This document shows, one piece after another, positions 56,570 to 64,000 of a stretch of 64,000 nt of DNA (positions within the stretch are counted from its first letter, which is position 1; each line of letters starts with the position of its first letter). The notes below the pieces were generated by a model. That model searched no databases and was not told where the DNA came from. It was given only the letters and a program-made list of their open reading frames with translations. This DNA comes from Piromyces finnis (Eukaryota; Neocallimastigomycota; Neocallimastigomycetes; Neocallimastigales; Neocallimastigaceae). A program made the translations under genes and the position numbers. Location of the stretch: assembly GCA_002104945.1 (NCBI GenBank), contig MCFH01000068.1, forward strand, positions 124,001-188,000. The letters run 5' to 3'.

Positions 56570-56978
56570 TGTAAAGAACTAATGTTCAATAAATAAAAAC
56601 ACAAATATATAAAAAGGAAAATAATAAAAGCAAATAAAAATTTTATTATTGAACACTTAACAAAATTATAACAGGTTAGTGTTTAATAATTTTATTTTTA
56701 TTATAAAATTTCTTTGTTAATAAAAACTCGAATTCCCAATAATTTTTTGAGAAATTTCACTCGTATTTATATAAATGTTTTTAAAAGTAAATTTATAAAA
56801 ATTTTACAACTTAATTTTTTAAGCCAATCAGAAATTATCTTCTTTGGTAAAATTTCGTTATAAAATATTTTAATAATTAAAAAAAAGATATTAATGAGGT
56901 TTCGAACTCGAGTAGTTCAAACCAAGGTCTTAGTTACTAACCACTAAGACAGGTTACTAATTTCTATGATTCGTTACA
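56570..56978 (-). repeat. 3' LTR of gypsy 2
   Basis: 409 bp, matching 62280-62688. On the element's strand it starts TGTAACGAATC and ends CTTTACA. Contains a tRNA-like segment (56951-56894) near its 5' end. Confidence 0.95.
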
Positions 56979-56992
56979 TGGTCCTCCTCCAG
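56979..56992 (-). other. Polypurine tract of gypsy 2
   Basis: CTGGAGGAGGACCA on the minus strand abuts the 3' LTR. Confidence 0.85.
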
Positions 56993-57212
56993 GATTCGGA
57001 TACCAGACGAATCAACTAAATTTATTTGTTACTTTATTATAAAAGAAATAATTGAAACGAGTGAATACATTTTGAAAAATTTTTTTTTTTTTTTTTTTTT
57101 TAAATTACATGAATATTAAATTATAAATATATTTTTTCATTTTCTATTTTCTATTTTCTATTCTCTTTTTCTCTTATCAATTACTAATTTTTTTTTAAAT
57201 TAATAACTATTA

Positions 57213-60200
57213 CTAATGTGAATTATTAAAGTTTTTAATTAGTTCATCGCAGTTTAAATTACTTTCAGGTTCCCAAGATGCTTCTGAAAGCGGATAACCT
57301 TTCCATTTTATTAGATATTGAATCTTCCCATAATGCTTTCTTTTATCAAGTATTTCTTCTACTTCGTATTCTTCTTCTTCATTTACTATTATAGGTGGAG
57401 GTGGATCTTTGATTCTTCCAAAACTATCTTCATAATACGGTTCTAGGTTTGAAACATGAACAATTGGGTAAATCTTCAGCGATTTTGGTAATTCTAATTT
57501 ATAAGTGAGATTAGAGATTTTACTAATTATCCTAAACGGGCCAAGTTTCCTAGGATTAAATTTTTTATTTCCTTTATGAATTATCAAGGAGCTATCCAAC
57601 CATACTTTGTCACCAGTCTTGAATGTCGGAGGTTCTTGTCTATACTTGTCGGCATATTTCTTTTGAACTTGGATGGCCTTCTTTAAGTTTTCTTTTAGTT
57701 TCTCCATTAGGTCTTCAAAGTCTCTTGTAAACTCTTCAGCTCTTGGAACATTCGTTTGGTCAGGAATTACCGGAGAGTATTTTGGGTGATAACCATAATT
57801 TAGGAAGAATGGTGAGAATTTTGTTGAGTCTTGAACAGCATTATTGTAACTGAATTCTGCCAATGGAAGAAAGTTGATCCAGTTTGTTCCTTTATAATTA
57901 GAAAAGCATCTTAAATATTGTTCAACAACGGAGTTTACCCTCTCCGTTTGGCCATTGGATTGATGATGATATGGTGAAGAATATTTAACATTGACGTCCA
58001 AAGATTGACAAATAGATTTCCAAAATTTCGAAGTGAATTGCGCGCCTCTATCGGAAATAATTTCAGAGGGGAGACCGTGAATTTTGAAAATATAATTCAA
58101 AAAAGCAAAAGCAGTATCAGAAGCAGAAGGAATACCTTTAAAGGGAATGAGGTGGCACATTTTAGTAAGGCGGTCAACTACAACAAGAATAGTGTTAAAT
58201 CCATCCGAAGGAGGGAGGTCAGTAATGAAATCCATAGAAATAGAAGCCCAAGGATGGTCACTAATCTCAAGGGGTTGAAGTAAACCATATGGTTTATGAC
58301 GAGAAGGCTTGGAGCGGCAACAAATCTCGCAAGATCGGATATAATTCTTAACATCAATAGAAATGGATGGCCACCAAAAGTCACGAGAGATCAAAGAAAT
58401 AGTTTTGCGGATACCAAAATGACCGGCAGAGGGGGAATCATGACAGAGTTTCAAAACGGAGGGACGGCATTTTAAAGGGACATAGATTCTACTATCAAAA
58501 AGAAGAAAACTATTACTAAGGGAGAATTTATTACTTTGTGGATGTGGAGCTGGGAGATTCTTATTTTCAAGAAAATTGCAAATGTCAATGTAAAAAGAGT
58601 CGTTCACATATTCAGATAATATTTCATCATTAAGAGAAGAAATGGAACAAATCAAAGCGCAGAAATTCTCAGGGCGTAAAACCGAAAAAGGAGCATCAGA
58701 AGGAAGAGAGGAATCTATATAATCAGGTCTTCGTGAAAGCGCATCAGGTTTACCATTTGATGAACCAGAGCGGTAGAGAATTTTAAAGTTAAATTCGGAA
58801 AGGAAAAGGGCCCAACGAACGAGACGTTGTGACATTTTTTCCGGTTTCTTTTGATATAGTAAGTTTCGATGATCTGAATAAATAGTAAACGGGGTTAAAG
58901 CACCTTTGAGAAAATGTCGCCAAGTTTCAAGAGCATTAACAATAGCTAAAAGTTCTTTATCGTATATAGGATAGTTTCTTTCAGCGGAAGTAAGAGATCT
59001 TGAATAGAAAGCGACAGGATGGATCATTTTATCATCAGGAGATTTTTGAGACAGAACTGCTCCTATAGCAAAGTTGCTAGAGTCGGTTTCAACAATAAAG
59101 GGAAGATCACGATTTGGGTGAGACAGGATGGGAGCAGATGAAATTAATGATTTAATGGTATTAAATGCATCAAGAGCTTCAGAGGAAAAATCAAATTTAA
59201 CGTTTTTACGAAGTAGTCTGTGAAGGGGTTGTGCAACTTTGGCAAAATTAGGAATAAACCGACGATAGTAGTTGGCTAGGCCAATAAAAGATTGAACTTC
59301 CTTGACACTGGACGGAACTGGCCAATTAATAATAGCAGAAACTTTATTGGGGTCCATATGTATACCTTCAGAGGATATCCGATGACCAAGGAAATCAATA
59401 GAGGAAACAAAGAATTCACACTTTTCAAGCTTAGCATAAAGACCAGCATTTCTTAAGCGATCCAGGACTTCGATAACGTGCTTAATGTGGGATTTATGGT
59501 TTTCAGAAAAAATAATTAAATCGTCAATATATGAATAAACAAAAATCCCTAGAATATTTTCCAGAACATCATTGATAAAATGCTGAAAAACAGCCGGGGC
59601 GTTTTTCAGTCCGAATGGCATTACCAGGTATTCAAAGTGGCCGAATTTGCAGGTGAAAGCTGTTTTATATTCATCACCCTTTTTGATTCGGACCAAATTA
59701 TATGCTGATCGTAAATCCAATTTTGAGAAGATTTTCGCTTTACCAAGATGCTCTAGCATATCTTGAATCAGAGGTAGAGGATAGGAATCTCTAATGGTAA
59801 TTTTGTTGAGTTCCCTATAATCTTGACAAAGACGGAGTTCACCATTCTTTTTAGGAACGAAAAGTACAGGCGCACCAGCAGGAGATTTGGATTTCCTAAT
59901 GAAACCCTTTTTGAGGTTTTCATCGATATAATCCTTCAAAACTCTTGTTTCTTCGTCTGTTAGTGGGTAGATTGGTCCATAAAATAGCTTGGCATTTTCG
60001 ATTAGGTTTATTTGGCAATCATAAGGACGATGAGGTGGTAATTGATCAGCAGAAGATTCGCTAAAGACGTCCATATATGATTCTAATTCCTTCGGAAGTT
60101 TAGTAGTAGGATTTGAGTCTTTAAAAGAGTTTTTTGGTGAACAAGAATCAACTTTAGAAAGAGATATATTAGAAGCCATGACAGTACAAGTCTCTTGTGA

Positions 60201-61577
60201 TAAAGGATCGTTAACAGATTCATTGTTAATTAAGACAGATTTAGAACGATTTTCTTTGGGATTACGAGAATGAGATAACTTAGAATTTGAAAAAGAAGAT
60301 TTAGGTTTGTCAATAAAAATAGGCAAAGAAACGGAAGAAGAGTTATTGCAATCAGTAGAAAAAACAGAAGTTTCCTGATGGAATTCGGGAACATTCGAAG
60401 GGAGAGTCATACAATGATCCAAGCAATATGAAGAACCAAAGGATAATTTATTATTTTCAAAGTCAATACTTGGATTATGTTCCTTAAGCCAACGTAGACC
60501 TAGAATACAAGGATATACAGGTAGATCAGTAACGTAAAAGACAGTACGGCATAGGTGATCCATGTAGCGAAGATTAAGAAGTGGAGTAACTCCGAACAGT
60601 TTTTGGCTACCACCAATACCGAATACGTTGGGTAAATCTTCTTCATAGTGGTAGGGAATATTGTGATCGTTGCAATAGTCGACATCTATTAGATTAAGTG
60701 TAGAACCGGAGTCTATAAGAATTTTTGTGTCTAGTTCAAACGATAATTTAAAATTTGAGGTTACCCTATCTTGTTGATTTTTCTTGGAATTGGTAGAATT
60801 ATTTTGTAGAGAAACTAAAGATTCGAATGCTGAGTTTTTATTTCTTCTCTTATGACAATCTTTCAGTTGGTGTCCTGGAGATCCACAATAGACACATAAG
60901 TTTTCCTTACTTCTTCTTTCTTTTTCTTCCTTGGATAACGGACCAAAGTATCTTTTCTTCTTGGGATGTTCTTTTAGATTTGTGGAAGCCTTTCTGGAGC
61001 CATTGCTGGAATTAGAACTTGGTCCCTTAGTATTTTTGTCAAAAAATAATCCCCTGGTAGCAAGTCTGGAGTCTATTCTAGCTGCAATAGTTTGGAGGGA
61101 AAACAAATCTCTTGGTCCTGGGAACATCTCTAATATCTTCATTGCAACTTCTTGGTTGAGCCCAGCGATAAAAGCATCCATCTTAGCCTCTTCATTCCAG
61201 TTAGATTCATCAGAGTATTTGTTAAATTCAAGGATGTATCCTCTGATGCCGCCCAAACGATGTTGCTTGAGAGTACGTAGCATTTGATTGGCTACGTAGA
61301 CTGCATCATTGTTCCCGTAGAATGCCTTTAGTCTTTCCTTGAATGCTTGGTAGTTGGTCAGACATGGATCATGGTTGTCAATAAGCGTAGCGGCCCAATT
61401 TAATGCATTTCCATAAAGGCGAGAAATCAGGTAGATAACCTTGCTCTCTTCATCTTGATATCTTTCGGGATAAAGGAGAAAAACAAGTTCTATTTTAGCT
61501 AAGAAACCTTTGAGATATTTTCTGTCTCCTGCGAAACCGTCTTTTAGTGAGGCGTTATCAAATATTTGTCCTTCCAT
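57213..61577 (-). CDS. Gag-Pol polyprotein of chromovirus 2
   Basis: 1454 codons in a single frame, as in Tf1. Gag 1-225; zinc knuckle C228-x2-C231-x4-H236-x4-C241; protease DSG 289-291; RT with YIDD 683-686 and VMPFGLKNAPAVFQ near 652-665; RNase H from ETDSSNFAIGAVLSQ (830-844); integrase zinc H1046, H1053, C1083, C1086; catalytic D1116, D1176, E1212 (35 residues between the last two); chromodomain near 1390-1445 ([19 protein letters not shown]). ATG at 61577 chosen because Gag homology with gypsy 1 (DLKNGFDG/SLKDGFAG) starts there. No stops or shifts. The chromodomain is expected to target heterochromatin. Confidence 0.97.
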   Translation of the reverse strand: MEGQIFDNASLKDGFAGDRKYLKGFLAKIELVFLLYPERYQDEESKVIYLISRLYGNALNWAATLIDNHDPCLTNYQAFKERLKAFYGNNDAVYVANQMLRTLKQHRLGGIRGYILEFNKYSDESNWNEEAKMDAFIAGLNQEVAMKILEMFPGPRDLFSLQTIAARIDSRLATRGLFFDKNTKGPSSNSSNGSRKASTNLKEHPKKKRYFGPLSKEEKERRSKENLCVYCGSPGHQLKDCHKRRNKNSAFESLVSLQNNSTNSKKNQQDRVTSNFKLSFELDTKILIDSGSTLNLIDVDYCNDHNIPYHYEEDLPNVFGIGGSQKLFGVTPLLNLRYMDHLCRTVFYVTDLPVYPCILGLRWLKEHNPSIDFENNKLSFGSSYCLDHCMTLPSNVPEFHQETSVFSTDCNNSSSVSLPIFIDKPKSSFSNSKLSHSRNPKENRSKSVLINNESVNDPLSQETCTVMASNISLSKVDSCSPKNSFKDSNPTTKLPKELESYMDVFSESSADQLPPHRPYDCQINLIENAKLFYGPIYPLTDEETRVLKDYIDENLKKGFIRKSKSPAGAPVLFVPKKNGELRLCQDYRELNKITIRDSYPLPLIQDMLEHLGKAKIFSKLDLRSAYNLVRIKKGDEYKTAFTCKFGHFEYLVMPFGLKNAPAVFQHFINDVLENILGIFVYSYIDDLIIFSENHKSHIKHVIEVLDRLRNAGLYAKLEKCEFFVSSIDFLGHRISSEGIHMDPNKVSAIINWPVPSSVKEVQSFIGLANYYRRFIPNFAKVAQPLHRLLRKNVKFDFSSEALDAFNTIKSLISSAPILSHPNRDLPFIVETDSSNFAIGAVLSQKSPDDKMIHPVAFYSRSLTSAERNYPIYDKELLAIVNALETWRHFLKGALTPFTIYSDHRNLLYQKKPEKMSQRLVRWALFLSEFNFKILYRSGSSNGKPDALSRRPDYIDSSLPSDAPFSVLRPENFCALICSISSLNDEILSEYVNDSFYIDICNFLENKNLPAPHPQSNKFSLSNSFLLFDSRIYVPLKCRPSVLKLCHDSPSAGHFGIRKTISLISRDFWWPSISIDVKNYIRSCEICCRSKPSRHKPYGLLQPLEISDHPWASISMDFITDLPPSDGFNTILVVVDRLTKMCHLIPFKGIPSASDTAFAFLNYIFKIHGLPSEIISDRGAQFTSKFWKSICQSLDVNVKYSSPYHHQSNGQTERVNSVVEQYLRCFSNYKGTNWINFLPLAEFSYNNAVQDSTKFSPFFLNYGYHPKYSPVIPDQTNVPRAEEFTRDFEDLMEKLKENLKKAIQVQKKYADKYRQEPPTFKTGDKVWLDSSLIIHKGNKKFNPRKLGPFRIISKISNLTYKLELPKSLKIYPIVHVSNLEPYYEDSFGRIKDPPPPIIVNEEEEYEVEEILDKRKHYGKIQYLIKWKGYPLSEASWEPESNLNCDELIKNFNNSH

Positions 61578-62269
61578 TAAAATTAAAAAAATATAATTGT
61601 TTGAAAATAAAAATTATGTAAATAAGATAAAGTTATGTTTGAAGAAATTAAGAAAGAAAAAAAAAATTAAATCTTTATTATTATTTATTGATTAAAATAT
61701 TTTAAATATAGACAAAGAGTCAAATTAAATAGTATTGGACCATCAAATATTTAATTTTATTAGTATTCAATACTAGGTCCCTTGTAGCTCTTTGTTGATA
61801 ACGTAGATATTATCAATTGTTAATATTGGAAATGAAAATTTTCAATAAAAGGAATTAACGGTATTAGTTTCTTTATTGTCACTTACTTAATTAAGCGGAA
61901 AGAAAAAAAATAGGTTTAATTCCCCGATTATTAATAATATCTAAACAACAAAGTATTACGTATAGGTGTCCAACTATCCACGCTAAGGGAGGTATTGAAT
62001 CCTAACTTCTTTGTTATTTTAATATTTTTTCAAAAATAATAAATAAAATTTAATTTTATTTATTAAAAGTAGAAAACGTTTTATTAGAAAATGAATTTTT
62101 TCTTTATTATTAAATTAAGCGTCCTGGCGCTCCCCTTATAATAACTGTGGGTTTTACTTTTGTTTTCAGTACCCTTATTGTTAAAATAAGCTTCACTGAC
62201 TTACTTAATTTTTTAATAAATTAAAAATTCTTCCTTTTTTAAACACTAAGGTGTTATTATATATTTTAG
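61578..62269 (-). other. Untranslated leader of gypsy 2
   Basis: About 690 nt between primer-binding site and ATG. Holds an inverted repeat ACAAAGAG/CTCTTTGT (61712-61719, 61788-61795) around TAGTATTCAATACTA (61761-61775), a likely RNA hairpin. Packaging or translation roles would be guesses. Confidence 0.5.
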
Positions 62270-62279
62270 GAGTTTTTAT
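62270..62279 (-). other. Primer-binding site of gypsy 2, self-priming type
   Basis: On the element's strand ATAAAAACTC directly follows the LTR and is the exact complement of GAGTTTTTAT inside the same LTR (62439-62430). The complement lies 44 bp past the first base of the TATA box. Confidence 0.75.
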
Positions 62280-62688
62280 TGTAAAGAACTAATGTTCAAT
62301 AAATAAAAACACAAATATATAAAAAGGAAAATAATAAAAGCAAATAAAAATTTTATTATTGAACACTTAACAAAATTATAACAGGTTAGTGTTTAATAAT
62401 TTTATTTTTATTATAAAATTTCTTTGTTAATAAAAACTCGAATTCCCAATAATTTTTTGAGAAATTTCACTCGTATTTATATAAATGTTTTTAAAAGTAA
62501 ATTTATAAAAATTTTACAACTTAATTTTTTAAGCCAATCAGAAATTATCTTCTTTGGTAAAATTTCGTTATAAAATATTTTAATAATTAAAAAAAAGATA
62601 TTAATGAGGTTTCGAACTCGAGTAGTTCAAACCAAGGTCTTAGTTACTAACCACTAAGACAGGTTACTAATTTCTATGATTCGTTACA
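62280..62688 (-). repeat. 5' LTR of gypsy 2
   Basis: 409 bp, pair of 56570-56978. The tRNA-like segment is at 62661-62604, TATA at 62483-62474 and the predicted RNA start near 62439. Confidence 0.95.
62474..62483 (-). promoter_or_regulatory. TATA box of gypsy 2 LTR
   Basis: TATATAAATA on the minus strand, 44 bp (first base to first base) before GAGTTTTTAT, which would be the RNA 5' end in a self-priming element. Confidence 0.6.
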
Positions 62689-63550
62689 AAGGCGACTGTT
62701 GTTTCCGTAGCTGAAGGAACTGATTTGAATGGGATGAAATGAGACATTTTAGTATGCCGATCGATAACAACAAAGATACAAGTAAAACCATTAGAGCAGG
62801 GAAGATCAGTAATAAAATCCATTGCGATGGAGGACCATGGTTTGTCAGCAATACTGAGAGGCTGTAGAAGCAAAGGTTGTATCGTTTCCTTTTTTCTTTT
62901 TCTTCTTTTGTAAGTGGACCATGAAACTTTCCTTTATGCCCGATAGTAGACACTTTACGGATAGTATCTTTTGAAAAATCCTTATTAGAACTTTGGCGAG
63001 TGGAACTATTTAAGTACTGTTTGGACGCAGAGATTCGAGAGTCTATTCTGGAGGAGATCGTTTGAAGAGCGAGTAAAGTTTTAGGCCCTGGAAACATCTC
63101 TAAAATTCTAGAAGCAACTTGATCATTAAGTCCGGCTATGAAGGCATCCATTTTTGCCTCCTCATTCCAGTTAGATTCTCCAGAGTATCGGTTAAACTCG
63201 AGAATATATTCTCTAATTTCACCAATACGTTTTTGTTTTAAGGTTCTAAGTTTTTGGTTTGCACAGAAAACAATATCTTCGCATCCATAAAAAGCTTCCA
63301 TTCTATTTATAAAGGCGGTGTAGTCTCCTAAGCATGGGTCGTGGTTATCAATTATTGTTGCTACCCAATTCATGGCATCACCGTATAATCTTGAGATTAG
63401 GTAGACTATTTTAGCCTCATCACTATTGTATCTATCAGGATAAAGCATGAAAATAAGTTCAAGTTTCGCCAAAAAGCCTTTGAGGTATCTACTGTCACCA
63501 GCAAATCCATCCTTGAGGGTGGCATCGTCGTAGTTACTTTGATGATTCAT
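62689..63550 (-). pseudogene. Gypsy 3: gag fused to integrase by internal deletion
   Basis: ATG at 63550 starts a Gag homologous to gypsy 2 (ATLKDGFAGDSRYLKGFLAK, MDAFIAGLND, FPGPKTLL). At about 62880 the frame leaves Gag just before the zinc knuckle (RYNLCFY) and runs into integrase sequence in another frame: QPLSIADKPWSSIAMDF, ITDLPCSNGF, DRHTKMSHFIPF. Protease, RT and RNase H are gone. The integrase continues at 56569-56509 beyond gypsy 2. The junction has a short shared TTTGCTTCTA-like stretch, as left by template switching. Confidence 0.88.
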
Positions 63551-63619
63551 CTTCTTTTTCTTAAAAGATATTAAAATGAGCCGTTAAGTTCTATAATTCA
63601 ATAATTATTCAGATTAATC

Positions 63620-63746
63620 CAAGAGTATTTCTAAGAGTAGACAGAGAATAACCAAAAGTAAACAAAGAGTGCCAAGGAGTAAACAAAGAGTATCCAAAAG
63701 TAAACAAAGAGTATCAAGAGTAAACAAAGAATAACCAAAAGTAAAT
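63620..63746 (-). repeat. Tandem repeat in gypsy 3 leader, about 22-bp unit
   Basis: Five to six imperfect copies of AGTAAACAAAGAGTATCCAA lie upstream of the gypsy 3 gag ATG. Function unknown. Confidence 0.8.
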
Positions 63747-64000
63747 ATAAATCATTCACCCAAAAGGATATAAATTATTGTTTTAATTAAATTAAAATTA
63801 TTTTCCGGAATTAATTAACTTTATTTTATAATAATTATTTCAATAACATAACTTATAATCTTTGAATTAAAAGATTATAATTACTAATATTATATTCATT
63901 GAATTATATTATAATTAAGAAATAATTAATATTATGAATATATAAACAATAGTTATTTTTAATAATTAGTAATAAGTCTTAAGTTTAGCCTTAGTATTAA
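63747..64000 (+). repeat. LTR family C, copy 3 (cut by window edge)
   Basis: Matches 36180-36427 (ATAAATCATTCACCCAAAAG, TTTTCCGGAATTAA, AATAAGTCTTAAGTTTA) almost base for base. The TATA box and LTR end would lie beyond the window. Confidence 0.75.

Larger units (their letters stand above)
56570..62688 (-). mobile_element. Ty3/gypsy chromovirus 2, intact and recent
   Basis: 6119 bp. Two 409-bp LTRs that look identical by eye, an uninterrupted 1454-codon Gag-Pol, polypurine tract, self-priming-type primer-binding site and a perfect 5-bp target-site duplication AAGGC (56565-56569, 62689-62693). It is inserted in the integrase of an older gypsy element. All features expected of an active or very recently active copy are present. 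Confidence 0.96.

Overview
This window is an extremely AT-rich eukaryotic chromosome segment, most likely from an anaerobic gut fungus (Neocallimastigomycota). The reasons are the base composition with asparagine and A/T homopolymers, a secreted cysteine-rich protein resembling gut-fungal scaffoldins, a bacterial-type GT-D glycosyltransferase, a tubulin-tyrosine-ligase-like protein as expected in a flagellated lineage, and Tf1-like chromoviruses. The assignment is an inference from gene content, not from a marker gene.

Most of the window is a graveyard of retrotransposons nested in each other. Left to right: a degenerate Ty3/gypsy chromovirus (1-5334); AT-rich DNA with LTR relics (5335-7029); a chimeric LINE of family A (7030-10735, minus); a GT-D glycosyltransferase gene (11378-12325, minus); a Ty1/copia element (13464-20147, minus) with a 724-bp LTR inserted in its gag; a tRNA-headed SINE (21671-22225); and a scaffoldin-like gene with about 60 copies of an 18-bp repeat (23687-25637). 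Next comes a LINE A (25889-35060) with a LINE B inserted in its 5' leader (26226-31755), a SINE and an LTR, then a truncated LINE B carrying a SINE (36784-39615), and a second near-identical LINE B in inverted orientation (39617-45165). After these lie a two-domain TTL-like gene, probably with a signal-peptide exon (46015-49531, minus); a third LINE A (50510-53168); an LTR plus gag remnant (53169-54640); nested LTR relics (54939-56508); and an intact, very recent chromovirus (56570-62688, minus) sitting inside an older, internally deleted gypsy element.

Only three loci look like host genes: the GT-D glycosyltransferase, the scaffoldin-like gene and the TTL-like gene. In each the visible reading frame starts without a convincing ATG or continues upstream of it, and an in-phase upstream exon can be proposed.

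The most interesting signals concern how the retroelements work. Three LTR families carry a primer-binding site directly after the LTR that is complementary to a 10-11 nt stretch of the same LTR, 37-44 bp past the first base of a TATA box; this is the signature of Tf1-type self-priming. The copia element instead has a primer-binding site matching the anticodon half of tRNA-Lys(CUU). Gypsy LTRs contain tRNA-like A and B boxes. Both LINE families share a multi-hairpin 5' leader domain with pairing-preserving substitutions. LINE B has its endonuclease and reverse transcriptase in two separate frames.
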